Origin: an uncultured Roseateles sp.
GTDB taxonomy: Bacteria > Pseudomonadota > Gammaproteobacteria > Burkholderiales > Burkholderiaceae
DNA length: 64,000 nucleotides
Assembly: GCA_946886855.1 (NCBI GenBank)
Contig: CAMPJJ010000003.1
Span: 1-64,000, forward strand
Direction of reading: 5' to 3'
A program made the position numbers and the translations under genes. Shown here one piece after another: positions 53,533-63,300 of this stretch. Below the pieces are notes generated by a model. The model was not told where the DNA came from. It worked only from the letters and a program-made list of their open reading frames with translations, and searched no databases. Numbering within the stretch: position 1 is the first letter of the stretch; every line of letters begins with the position of its first letter.

Positions 53533-55122
53533 ATGGTCAATGCGCGTGTGCCGGCACACGGGAATCCTCATTCACTCGGTGGCGGTCCTGCGGCTGAGCG
53601 GACCGCGCAGGGTGGCCAGGCCGCGCATGCCAGGCAAGCCCCGCAGCTGACGGCGGATGTGGCCAGCACCCCGAGAATGCAACGACAGGCTCGGACGATC
53701 GCCCAGCTGTTCGGTGCGGCGCCGGGCGACGTTCTCCAGCGCAGCATCCACGAGCACACGGAGGAGGCGGGCTGGAAAGTCGTCGAACCGGGCACCGCTG
53801 GCACGCACAGGCCCGGGAAACCGCCCGAGGGGCAACCCTTCTTCAACGACCTGACAGGCGCCTACGGTGCCACGCGGGACAGCGTGCGTGCCGGCCTGGC
53901 AGACCGACTGATGCATGTCGGCAGCCTGCCTGAGCTCGACAAGGATCTGGCGCTCCAATGGGGGCCCCTGGCCCTCAAGCTGGGCCTCTACACCGAGAAG
54001 GCCCTCGGCACGGTCGAGCAGAAGGACGTCGGCAAGGAGGACGGCGACCGGATGATCAACGTCGGCTCGCTGTACATGATCGATCTCGAAAGACCCGAAT
54101 CCGACAAGGCGGTGGCCCGTTCCAACATGCCCATGGAAGACATCCTCGCCTGCGCTGCCTTCGTGCGCGGGCTCATGCAGGCCAACGGACAGCTCGACCA
54201 CATCCGGCGGGCGCCGTGGTGGAAGGCCGGCGGGCGCCGGGTCCGCGTCGACATGAACTACTACCACAACCGACCTCTGGACAAGACCAGCCCCAATGTC
54301 GGCATGCACAAGGACACGGCCGGCGACAACGTCTTCGTGAACCTGGTGTTCACCAATACCGCGGCAACGCCGGCCACCGAATGGACGCAGGACCGCGCGG
54401 CGATCATCGGCAAGAAGAAGGAGAAGATGCTTGCAAAGGGGGTTCCGCAGAGCCTGCTCGACGAGTTCCACCAGGCCAAGCGCCTGCTGGCCGACGAGGA
54501 AGCGCCTGGGAAGAATCACATCGAGGGCGGCGTGATGCCCGCCATGGCTTTCGTGTCATGGGTGGACGAACTGGCCTGGCACGCCACGCCGTCGCTGCTC
54601 AATCGACTCAAGGTCACGAAGGAAACGTTGCCGCTGGTGAAGACCTGGTTCGAGTCGCCCGACCAGATCACGTCAAGCAAGAACGGGCCCACGGTGTTCG
54701 TCAATGTGCTGGGCCTCCTGCACGGACAGGCGCCAGCGCTCTTCGAAGGCACCGGTTTTCTGGAGTGGCAGTTCTCCATAGAGGGCGACGAGGTCCAGCA
54801 GTGGTACGAAGAACACTTCGACGGCGATGCTCGCGCCACGTTGCTTGAGCGATGGGTCGCAGTACTGGAGGCTGGGCAGGCCAAGCGCACGGGCCTGGTC
54901 GGCAACAGCCTGGACAGCGAACTGGAGGATTTCGTCGAGCTCGACAAGAGCGACACCTCTTCGGAGGAAGAGGATGAGGCGCTGTTCCAGCCCACCGGCA
55001 TCGGCGCCCGGCCCCGCTCCAACAGCGACGCAGAGACCCAGGCGACCGTCAAGGAAGCCGCCGACCAGCAAGGCCTTCGCTCGTTCATCCGGACCTGGGT
55101 GCGGATCGAGCGCAATCTTTGA
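53533..55122 (+). CDS. Putative injected effector with 2OG-Fe(II) oxygenase-like residues
   Basis: 529 aa, no known family. Residues 45-70 read TPRMQRQARTIAQLFGAAPG then DVLQRS: a leader motif of the form S/T-x-R...Q..I..LFG...QR that I recall at the N-termini of proteins associated with contractile injection systems and polymorphic toxins. The middle has the oxygenase pattern: GMHKDTAGD gives H259-x-D261, 89 residues later ELAWHATP gives H350, and R358 follows at +8, matching Fe ligands and the 2OG-binding Arg. No signal peptide. Acidic tail (about 470-490). A sound ribosome site (GGAGGAG) precedes it. The 17-bp palindrome sits 58 bp upstream. Confidence 0.55.
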   Translation: MVNARVPAHGNPHSLGGGPAAERTAQGGQAAHARQAPQLTADVASTPRMQRQARTIAQLFGAAPGDVLQRSIHEHTEEAGWKVVEPGTAGTHRPGKPPEGQPFFNDLTGAYGATRDSVRAGLADRLMHVGSLPELDKDLALQWGPLALKLGLYTEKALGTVEQKDVGKEDGDRMINVGSLYMIDLERPESDKAVARSNMPMEDILACAAFVRGLMQANGQLDHIRRAPWWKAGGRRVRVDMNYYHNRPLDKTSPNVGMHKDTAGDNVFVNLVFTNTAATPATEWTQDRAAIIGKKKEKMLAKGVPQSLLDEFHQAKRLLADEEAPGKNHIEGGVMPAMAFVSWVDELAWHATPSLLNRLKVTKETLPLVKTWFESPDQITSSKNGPTVFVNVLGLLHGQAPALFEGTGFLEWQFSIEGDEVQQWYEEHFDGDARATLLERWVAVLEAGQAKRTGLVGNSLDSELEDFVELDKSDTSSEEEDEALFQPTGIGARPRSNSDAETQATVKEAADQQGLRSFIRTWVRIERNL

Positions 55123-55261
55123 CCAGTCGGGCAGCGGCCGTGGGGCTCGGCGCCCGGCCCGTTTGCCTGAGCACCGGAGGAGGTCGTGCCCGAGGCATCG
55201 TCCACACCGGCGCGCAGCCCTTGCACGCCGGCGCGGTCTGCGCCCACGCACGCCACGCCCT

Positions 55262-55648
55262 TCACCGATAGGCCGCTTCCGCCAGCTCGCACAGCTGCAC
55301 GCAGCCGATGGGCTTGATGACATGGAGATCGAAACCCGTGCTGGCGACCATGACGCGGTCGGGATCCTGGTCGCGCGCGGTCAGGGCCACCAGTTGGGCG
55401 GGACATCCCTCCCCGGTGCCGCGGATGCACGCCGCGGTCTCGTACCCGTCCATGCCGGGCATGTCGATGTCGAGCAGGACAAGACTGGGACGCAGCAGTT
55501 CCGCGAGCAGGACGGCCTCGGCACCGCTGTAGACGGCGCAGGCGCAAAAGCCGCAGGCGTCCAGCAGCGCGACGAGGGTGTCGGCGGCATCCACGTTGTC
55601 GTCGACCACGAGGATGCGGCACGGACCGGTCGAATGGTGAGGCTCCAT
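55262..55648 (-). CDS. Single-domain response regulator (CheY-like)
   Basis: 128 aa from ATG 55648. It contains only a receiver domain: VVDDN acidic pocket, phosphoacceptor Asp in LVLLDIDMPGMDG, Thr in ALTARD and Lys in VIKPIGC. No output domain and no adjacent kinase. It may act through a phosphorelay or protein contact. The usual F/Y switch residue is not clear. Confidence 0.85.
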   Translation of the reverse strand: MEPHHSTGPCRILVVDDNVDAADTLVALLDACGFCACAVYSGAEAVLLAELLRPSLVLLDIDMPGMDGYETAACIRGTGEGCPAQLVALTARDQDPDRVMVASTGFDLHVIKPIGCVQLCELAEAAYR

Positions 55649-55825
55649 GCCTGGACAGGGCAAGGCGCGCGCCGAGCCACATCTCCTCGCTGGCATCCGG
55701 CATGTGAACCAGCAGCCCGTCGACCTGCTTGCCGTCCGACGTGCTCGACGTGCTCGACGTGCTCGACGTGCTCGACCTGTACGCCGTGCGCCGTCATCAC
55801 GGCGGCCGTCATCCGGTGCAGCCGG

Positions 55826-56860
55826 TCAACGCGGCGATCCAGCCGCTGAGGGCGTCGATCGACCCGGCGCGGTGCGATCCTGGGCCGGTCCCCCGCGTCG
55901 CGAGCCCAGGCGCTGCGCATAGAGCCACGTGAACTCGGCGCCGACCAGGAACACCTGGGCCGAGTAGTACACCCAGACGAACACGACAGCCACCGAACCG
56001 GCCGCGCCGAAGCCGCTCGCCACGCCGGTCTTGCCGATGTAGAGGCTGATCAGGATGCGCCCGATGGTGAACAGCGTGGCCGTGACCGCCGCCCCGACCC
56101 AGACGTCCGACCAGGCCACTTTGACGCGCGGCAGCACCTTGTAGATCAGGCCGAAGACGGCCGTGGTCATGGCGAATCCGACCACGGCGTTGAGGCTTTG
56201 CAGCAACCATTCCCAGCCGCCGAACCAGCCGCCCCACCACTTGCCGAGTGCCGCCACCACCGCGCCGGTCACCAGCGACACCAGCAGCAGGAAGGCCACG
56301 CCGACGATCATGCCGAAGCTGAGCAGGCGCGCGCGCACCAGTGTCCAGACGCCGCTGGTCCGGTGGCGCACCGGCGCCCGCCAGATGCGGTCGAGGGCGT
56401 CCTGCAGTTCGCCGAACACGGTGGTCGCGCCGATCAGCAGCACGCCGACGCCCAGCACGGTGCCCAGGATGCCGGTGCTGGGCTTGCTGACGTTGCTCAG
56501 GACCTCCTGGATGCCCTTGGCCGCCTCGGGCCCCATCACGCCCTCGATCTGGCCGAAAAGCTCGCCGCGCACGGCGTCCTCGCCGAAGACCAGTCCGGCG
56601 ATCGAGATGACGATCACCAGCAGCGGTCCCAGCGAGAACACCGTGTAGTACGACAGCGCCGCGCCCATGCTGGGCGCATAGTCGTCGATCCAGGCCGACA
56701 GCGAGTCTTTCAGCAGCGCCCACCAGGTCTTGAGCGATCGGCCTGACCAGGACGGCATCATTGCCGTGGAGGGCGTGGCGGCCGCCGCCGGGGCCGCGGC
56801 CGTCGCGGTGCCTGCGGCCTGCCCGGCGAGGGATGTCGTGTCTGCTGGGGATGGGCTCAT
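55826..56860 (-). CDS. YihY/BrkB family inner membrane protein
   Basis: 344 aa from ATG 56860 (preceded by GGGAGGC). The protein has six membrane helices with the BrkB motifs YAPSMGAALSYYTVFSLGPLL, ALDRIWR and the late GASGFGAAGS-like segment. The first 50 residues are low complexity. The family was once misnamed ribonuclease BN; members function in envelope transport, with unclear substrate. Upstream yqhD is divergent. Confidence 0.88.
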   Translation of the reverse strand: MSPSPADTTSLAGQAAGTATAAAPAAAATPSTAMMPSWSGRSLKTWWALLKDSLSAWIDDYAPSMGAALSYYTVFSLGPLLVIVISIAGLVFGEDAVRGELFGQIEGVMGPEAAKGIQEVLSNVSKPSTGILGTVLGVGVLLIGATTVFGELQDALDRIWRAPVRHRTSGVWTLVRARLLSFGMIVGVAFLLLVSLVTGAVVAALGKWWGGWFGGWEWLLQSLNAVVGFAMTTAVFGLIYKVLPRVKVAWSDVWVGAAVTATLFTIGRILISLYIGKTGVASGFGAAGSVAVVFVWVYYSAQVFLVGAEFTWLYAQRLGSRRGGPAQDRTAPGRSTPSAAGSPR

Positions 56861-57060
56861 GCCTCCCGGGGGCAACGAACGCGCCCAGGACAGGGGGACG
56901 TCCCGAGGCCGCGAGCTTGCGGCCAATTGCCCATTCATCGCTCTCCCGACAGGATTGGGCAAAACTCCGGCAGCTTCGTGCGTTGTCTGGATGCGGTCGG
57001 CGGCGAACAATCCAGGCCATCGACACGCATCCTCGTTCACCCCTTCCGGAGCCGACAGCC

Positions 57061-58224
57061 ATGAACAACTTCACCCTCAACACCCCCACCAAGATCCTCT
57101 TCGGCAAGGGCCAGATTGCCGAGCTCGGACGGGAGATCCCTGCGGACGCCCGCATCCTGATCACCTACGGCGGCGGCAGCATCAAGAAGAACGGCGTGCT
57201 GGACCAGGTCCGCGCCGCGCTGACCGGGCGCACGGTGTTCGAGTTCGGCGGCATCGAGCCGAACCCGACGTTTGAAACGCTGATGAAGGCCGTCGAGGTC
57301 GTCAAGGCCGAGCAGGTCGACTTCCTGCTGGCGGTCGGGGGCGGCTCGGTCGCGGACGGCACCAAGTTCATCGCTGCGGCGGCGCGGTACGACGCCGCCA
57401 AGGACCCATGGGAGATCCTGCTGACGCGCGGCGCCAAGGTCAAGGCCGCCGTGAAGATGGGCGTCGTGCTGACGCTGCCCGCCACCGGCTCCGAGTCCAA
57501 CAACGGCGCCGTCATCAGCCGCCAGGCCACGGGCGACAAGCTCCCGTTCTTCTCGGCCCACACCTACCCGGTGTTCGCGGTGCTCGATCCGGTGACCACC
57601 TACAGCCTGCCCGCGCGGCAGGTGGCCAACGGTGTCGTGGACGCCTTCGTCCACACGGTCGAGCAGTACCTGACCTACCCGGCCGAAGGCCGCATCCAGG
57701 ACCGCTTCGCCGAAGGCATCCTGCTGACGCTGATCGAGGAAGGTCCGCGTGCGCTGGCCGAGCCGGAGAACTACGACGTCCGCGCCAACGTCATGTGGAG
57801 CGCGACGCAGGCGCTGAACGGCCTGATCGGCGCCGGTGTTCCGCAGGATTGGGCAACGCACATGATCGGCCACGAGCTGACCGCGATGCACGGTCTGGAT
57901 CACGCGCAGACGCTGGCGGTCGTGCTGCCGTCGGTGCTCGCGTACAAGAAGGAGCAGAAGCGCGCCAAGCTGCTGCAGTACGCGGACCGCGTCTGGGGTC
58001 TGCGCGACGGCAGCGAGGAGCAACGCATCGACGGCGCGATCGCCGCGACGCGCGCCTTCTTCGAGCAGCTGGGCGTGGGTACGCGCCTGTCGGCCTACGG
58101 CCTGGACGGCAGCACCATCCCGGCCATGATCGCCAAGCTGGAGGAACACGGCGGCACGGCGCTGGGCGAGCACCAGGACGTCCGTCTCGAGGACAGCCGG
58201 CGCATCCTCGAAGCCGCGCGTTGA
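57061..58224 (+). CDS. yqhD: Iron-containing alcohol dehydrogenase YqhD
   Basis: 387 aa. NADP-binding features (YGGGSIKKNG, VGGGSVADGTKF) and the metal-binding loop (DAFVHTVEQYL and HELTAMHGLDHAQ) with the ligand Asp and His are in place. YqhD reduces short aldehydes, including methylglyoxal and acrolein-type stress products, using NADPH. ATG 57061 follows a plausible ribosome site (CTTCCGGAGCC). The AraC gene 58234 starts 9 bp after its stop, giving the familiar yqhD-yqhC pairing in reverse order to E. coli. Confidence 0.92.
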   Translation: MNNFTLNTPTKILFGKGQIAELGREIPADARILITYGGGSIKKNGVLDQVRAALTGRTVFEFGGIEPNPTFETLMKAVEVVKAEQVDFLLAVGGGSVADGTKFIAAAARYDAAKDPWEILLTRGAKVKAAVKMGVVLTLPATGSESNNGAVISRQATGDKLPFFSAHTYPVFAVLDPVTTYSLPARQVANGVVDAFVHTVEQYLTYPAEGRIQDRFAEGILLTLIEEGPRALAEPENYDVRANVMWSATQALNGLIGAGVPQDWATHMIGHELTAMHGLDHAQTLAVVLPSVLAYKKEQKRAKLLQYADRVWGLRDGSEEQRIDGAIAATRAFFEQLGVGTRLSAYGLDGSTIPAMIAKLEEHGGTALGEHQDVRLEDSRRILEAAR

Positions 58225-58233
58225 CCTGCCTCG

Positions 58234-59154
58234 ATGGCCACCACCACGCTCAACGACGGCATCCGGCGGCGGATCATCGAGACGGCCACCCGCTACAAGT
58301 CCGGGGCCTTCTCGACGCCGTCGCCGGTGGCGGGCGTGCGCATCCTCTACGCCGAGACGCCGCACCCGCGCACGCCGGTGCTGTACGAGCCGTCGATCGT
58401 CATCGTGGCGCAGGGGGCGAAGGTGGGGCATGTCGGCGGGAAGACCTTCCGCTACGACGCGCAGAACTACCTGCTGCTGACGGTGCCCCTGCCCTTCGAG
58501 TGCCAGACGATCGCCAGCAAGCAGGAGCCGTTTGTCGGCGTGTCGATCGACATCGACACGGCGGTGCTGCAGGAGCTGCTGATCGAGCTGGAGGACGAGC
58601 GTCTTGAGCGCCCCGCGAGCCTGGACGCCGCGGGCGTCAACAGCGCGGCGTTCACCGAGGACGTGCTCTGCGCGATCGAGCGGCTGTTCGACGCGATGCA
58701 TCGCCCGCGCGACGCGAAGGTGCTGGGCAAGCTCATCCTCAAGGAGATCATCTATCACGTGCTCTGCGGCGAGAGCGGCGCGGCGCTGCAGGCGTTGGCC
58801 AACCGGCACACGCACTTCGCGCAGGTGACGAAGGCGCTGCAGCACATCGAATCCAACTTCGCCAAGCCGCTCAGCGTCGAGCAGTTGGCAGGGCTGGTGA
58901 ACATGAGCGTGTCCGCCTTCCATCACAACTTCAAGGCGGTGACCAACACGTCGCCGCTGCAGTACGTGAAGAGCTACAAGCTGCACAAGGCGCGGCTGAT
59001 CATGCTCAACGAAGGCGTGAAGGCCGGCGTCGCGGCGACGCGCGTGGGGTACGAGAGTCCGTCGCAGTTCAGCCGGGAATTCAAGCGCTACTTCGGCGCC
59101 ACGCCGGTGGATGAAGTCGCGAGGTTGAGGGCGTTCAGTCCGTCGGTGAGTTGA
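58234..59154 (+). CDS. yqhC: AraC-family regulator YqhC
   Basis: 306 aa. The N-terminal cupin-like sensing domain (about 1-190, AraC_N) and the C-terminal double helix-turn-helix (about 205-300: HFAQVTKALQHIESNFAKPL and YVKSYKLHKARLIMLNEG then VGYESPSQFSREFKRYFG) are intact. Co-transcribed with yqhD, it presumably activates it in response to aldehydes, as in E. coli. Confidence 0.9.
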   Translation: MATTTLNDGIRRRIIETATRYKSGAFSTPSPVAGVRILYAETPHPRTPVLYEPSIVIVAQGAKVGHVGGKTFRYDAQNYLLLTVPLPFECQTIASKQEPFVGVSIDIDTAVLQELLIELEDERLERPASLDAAGVNSAAFTEDVLCAIERLFDAMHRPRDAKVLGKLILKEIIYHVLCGESGAALQALANRHTHFAQVTKALQHIESNFAKPLSVEQLAGLVNMSVSAFHHNFKAVTNTSPLQYVKSYKLHKARLIMLNEGVKAGVAATRVGYESPSQFSREFKRYFGATPVDEVARLRAFSPSVS

Positions 59155-59222
59155 GTATTGGGTCGCGCCAAATTGCCATTCGAAAGTTAACTATTTTTCG
59201 GGACAGAAGCGGCAACATTAAG

Positions 59223-59785
59223 TTAACTCAAATCATCAATTGTCAAGCGCTTTTCTCCAGAAATTCCGCAGCGGACAAGACCACGGCCGAGAATTGGGAA
59301 ACAATTGCTGCCGCTCAGCGAGTCTCCCGCGTTGCACGCCCAAGCGCTCACCGAGGCGCCGTAGGTGCTGGACGCTGTGTGCGTGCAGGTGCTGCCGCTC
59401 AGACTATCGCCCGCATTGCAGGCATAAGTCGGCGTCGCGCCGTAGGTGCTCGTGGCGTACTGCGAGCACGTAGTTCCGCTCAACGAGTCCGCACCGCTGC
59501 ACACCCAGCTCGCGACCGACGCGCCGTAGTTCGAGGGGATCAGGCAGCTGCTGCCCGACACCGTGCCGCTTGAGCAGCTGTAGCTCGAGATCGAGGCGGC
59601 CTGCGAGCTGGTGGTGACGCACTGGTTGCCGCTGAGCGAGCCGCCGCTCGGGAAGGCGTAGCTCGTCAGGTTGGCGGCGAAGTATCACGACAGGTTCTTG
59701 CCGCCGTGCGTATCGACGTCAGGAACTCCAACGGGTAAGCGCTTTTGGCCGGCCGGAAGCGATCGTCTGCACTCGTAGATCTGGC
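59223..59785 (-). pseudogene. Decayed orphan Rhs fragment
   Basis: This segment repeats the Cys-pair repeat region of the downstream-encoded Rhs gene (same CNAGDSLSGSTC-like units) on the same strand, but it is broken. An in-frame TGA interrupts the region matching RSGRNITC, and upstream of it the homology shifts frame (DRFRPAKSAYPLEFL matches the full gene's DRCLAANPYSLVF). The open part (59223-59561) starts internally and ends in a short unrelated tail (EKRLTIDDLS). It has no start or RHS core. The layout matches orphan Rhs cassettes left behind by recombination. AT-rich compared with neighbours. Confidence 0.75.
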
Positions 59786-59883
59786 TGTCAGTGAATCTGG
59801 ATTTCCTCATGCAGAGGCTCCATGGCGTTGGATTCTCTACTTCCGGCTGGATCAACATTTCGAGGAGGCTTCAATTCCCGCTG

Positions 59884-60360
59884 TCAGACTCTCCTGAGAT
59901 CGGCAGGCAGGGCAAACCCTGCAGGAAACACGGTCGCGTCATCGATCAACGCATCCGCCAAATTGGCATCAGCGAGACGTAGACACGCCATGTTTGCGCC
60001 GCGAATGTCTGCCCCGCGGAAATCTGCAAATGCAACGTCCGCGCCAGACAGGTCGGCGTCTCGCAAGCAAGCCACTGCAAGGTTGGCGCCAATGAGCTTG
60101 GCTTGCGTCAAGATCGCACGTTCCAAATCTGCATGGTCCAACGCGGCGTTCATCAATTTTGCGCGCTCAAAGTTGGCGCTTTTGAGAGTTGCGTGAGTAA
60201 AGAGAGCCCCACGCAAGTCTGCTTCGACAAAACTTGCCTGACACAAGTCCTTACCCTCAAGCATTGCGCGGTGAAGGTTCATGCCATCGAACCTTGCGCC
60301 GGTGAATCCTTGCACATTCACCTGAACTATCTCGCCTGTCTGACAAACAATGGAGATCAT
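59884..60360 (-). CDS. Pentapeptide-repeat protein, probable Rhs immunity protein
   Basis: 158 aa. After a short N-terminal strand it consists almost wholly of A(D/N)LxX pentapeptide repeats (ADLRGA, ANFERAKL, ADLERAIL, ADLSGADVAFADFRGADIRG), predicting a right-handed quadrilateral helix. Its ATG lies inside the stop of the Rhs gene (ATGA overlap), the usual toxin-immunity coupling. Pentapeptide proteins can mimic DNA (Qnr/MfpA), which would suit inhibition of a DNA-acting toxin. Base composition is lower in GC than neighbours, as with toxin-immunity modules. Immunity is inferred from position and fold. Confidence 0.75.
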   Translation of the reverse strand: MISIVCQTGEIVQVNVQGFTGARFDGMNLHRAMLEGKDLCQASFVEADLRGALFTHATLKSANFERAKLMNAALDHADLERAILTQAKLIGANLAVACLRDADLSGADVAFADFRGADIRGANMACLRLADANLADALIDDATVFPAGFALPADLRRV

Positions 60361-63300
60361 CTATTGCCCCAGTCGGAAGGATCAATCTTGATATTCTGCA
60401 CAGGCTGCACCTTACCAGCTTGCGAAGGGGAAAGAGTTCCGGCGGTCTGCGCTGGCTCTTGGCCTACAAGTCTGCCAGCCACGTAACGATGATTGCCATC
60501 GACGATCACCTTGCCATCAACTTTAATTGCGGGAGCGGCTTCTCCTGCTTGAAGACGCCCAACATAGCTCTCGACGACTGGTTTCGATATCGCATTTTGC
60601 GTTGTCTGAAGTTCAGAGCCTTGCAACGCAGCTTTGATTGAATCGTTTGTGACCGTCACGCTCCGCGCGCTGGTCACGGCTTCGGCAGCCTTGGGCGCGA
60701 CCTCTGCGGCCTTAACGACTGCTGCCGCGCCCTCTACTCCTTTGATCGCTGTTCCACCCGCTCCGGCCGACGCTATGCCGATGAACTTTGCTGATTCAAC
60801 AGCAAGAGTCTTCAGATACTCCATAGGGCTGAAATTCGGGTACACATTTACCGACTGCCGCCCGTCCGGATCCACCCTCAAGTACGGATTGTTATCGACG
60901 TAGGTATATAGCCCGAAGCCCTTGCCCGTATTGGCGTCGGTAACGATCGGATCCACGCTCAGAAACCTGCCAGGGATCGGATCGTAATACCTCTGCTGCA
61001 TGTACACGAGATTCGTCTCCGAATCCTGCACATGCCCGGTGAAGCCAATGACGCTGGTGGCCTTGCTTGGCTTGGTGCCTGCGGCCGGGAAGCCGTAGGG
61101 CTCGAACCTCGTCCTGTTGAGCAGCGCCCCCGCCGCGCTCGAATGCGCCACCGGACTACCCAGCGCATCGGTGTGCGGGTACTGCGTCACCCCGCCCGTC
61201 ACCTCCGCGATCTGCTTGCCTGCCAGGTAGACATACATCGTCTCCGACTGCTTGCGTCCGCCGATGCAGGTGCTGCCCGACAGCGTGCCGCTGGCGCAGC
61301 TGTAGTTCGGCGTCGCGTTGCTGGCCGTGGTCTTCGTGCAAGTGCTGCCGCTGAGCGAGTCTCCCGCGTTGCACGCCCAAGCGCTCACCGAAGCGCCGTA
61401 GGTGCTGGACGCCGTGTGCGTGCAAGTGCTGCCGCTCAGGCTGTCGCCCGCATTGCAGACGTAGCTCGGCGTCGCGCCATAGGTGCTCGTGGCGTACTGC
61501 GAGCACGTCGTCCCGCTCAACGAGTCTCCGCCGTTGCACACCCAGCTCGCGATGGATGCACCGTAGTTCGAGGGGATCAGGCAGCTGCTGTCCGACACCG
61601 TGCCGCTTGAGCAGCTGTAGCTGTTCACCGTCGCCGCTTGCGTGACGGTGCTCGTGCACTGGTTGCCGCTGAGCGAGCCGCCGCTCGGGCAGCTGTACAC
61701 CGGCTGCGCGCTGAACCGGCAGGTGATGTTGCGCCCCGAACGGCTCGAGCTCGCGAACACCAGCGAGTAGGGATTGGCCGCCAGGCAACGGTCCTGGTCG
61801 CTCTCGTCGGCGCTGACGATCGCCGTGCCGATGCACTGCTGGCTCGCGTTCGGCGAGCCCAGGCCGTTGCAGGTGTACGAACTGATCGTCGCAACCACCG
61901 TCGTGGTCCTGGAGCACGTCGTGCCGCTAAGCGAATAACCGCCGGGGCAGGCGTACACCGGCGTGGCCGCCACGTTGGCGACGTGCGTGCAGGTGGACCC
62001 GCTCAGGCTATCGCCCGCGTTGCACGCGTACACCGGGCTGGCGCCGTAGGTGTTGGCCACGTAGGTGTGCGAGCAGGTGCTGCCGCTCAGGCTGTCGCCT
62101 GCATTGCACGACCAGCTCGCCACCGACGCGCCGTAGTTGCTCGTGGTCACGTGCGTGCAGGTCGTGCCGCTGAGCGAGTCCCCCGCGTTGCAGACATACC
62201 CGTTGGGCGTGGCACCGTAGGTGCTCGTCGTCAGGCACTGGCTGCCCGAGAGCGTGCCGCTGGCGCAGCTGTAGCTCGCAATCGTCGCCGGCACGTCGGG
62301 CTGCACCTCGTCGGCCGCGCCCCACAGCAACTGCCCGCCCTGGCCGTAGACCTGCACGCGCGTAGAGCCGTCGTTGTTGCGGATCCAGGTGCGCCGTCCG
62401 TGGCCGTCGTATTGATAGGTTCCTCCCAGGTTGGACGAGCCCATACGGTTGCCCAGGTCGAACGTATAGGACTGGGCGCCCTTGCTGAGGATGTTGCCGC
62501 GCTCGTCGTACTGGTACTGGTACAGCGCGCCGTTGGTCATCACGGTCGCGAGCCGGTTGCGCCCGTCGTAGCCCATGCTGCTGGCGCGCGCGCCCACCGT
62601 GGCCGAGGTGATGTTGTCCACCGCGTCGTAGGTGTAGCTGGCGTTGCCCCACACGCCCGGCGCGTTGGCCGAGGTCAGCCGGTCCAGCGCGTCGTAGCCC
62701 ATGCTGCGGTTGAAGACACCTTCTTGCTGGTCCGCGATGGCGGCGACGTTGCCGTTCTCGTCGTAGCTGTACTGGTCCTGCAGCACCCCCGCGTCGCGGT
62801 TCACCAGCGGCAGCCCGCGCTTGTTCTGCGTCAGCGTGTGCGCGATGCCGTTGCCCAGCGTGTAGCCGGCCACGGCGCCGTTGGGGTGGTAGCTCACGCC
62901 GGCGGCGTAGCTTCCTGCAGTGGTCGCTTCACCCAGGCCGTTGGGCGTGTACGCCACCGTCGAGCCGTTGGGATAGACCAGCGAGGCGAGGTCCCCCGCG
63001 CTGTTGTGATTCCACGCGAAGCTGAACTGGCGGCCGCTGAAGTTCAGGATCTCGCTGCTGAGTTGGCGCAGCTCGTTGTAGCCGTAGACCCAGGTCGAGC
63101 CGTTGCTGACGATGGACTCGAGCTTGGCGTCGGGCGTGTAGGTCCGCGTGATGCCCGGGCTGCCGTCGCCGTAAGCCGTCGTGAGCAACTGGCCGATGGC
63201 GTCGTAGCCGTAGGCGATCTTGGCGCTGGCGGGAACGCTGGCCGTGTCGCAGGTCGTCGTGCCGGGCAAGGCCTGACCCGGAGCGCGCCATGCGACGTTG

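Noticed and set aside
55730..55785. GTGCTCGAC tandem repeats near 55738-55775 as a regulatory array
   Set aside because: Short perfect 9-bp repeats between two minus-strand genes with no flanking signals; likely a simple-sequence expansion, so not listed as a feature.
61260..62290. Regular repeats resembling a CRISPR array
   Set aside because: The repeats are imperfect, in frame, and encode the Cys-pair units of the Rhs protein; spacers are not unique sequences of constant length.
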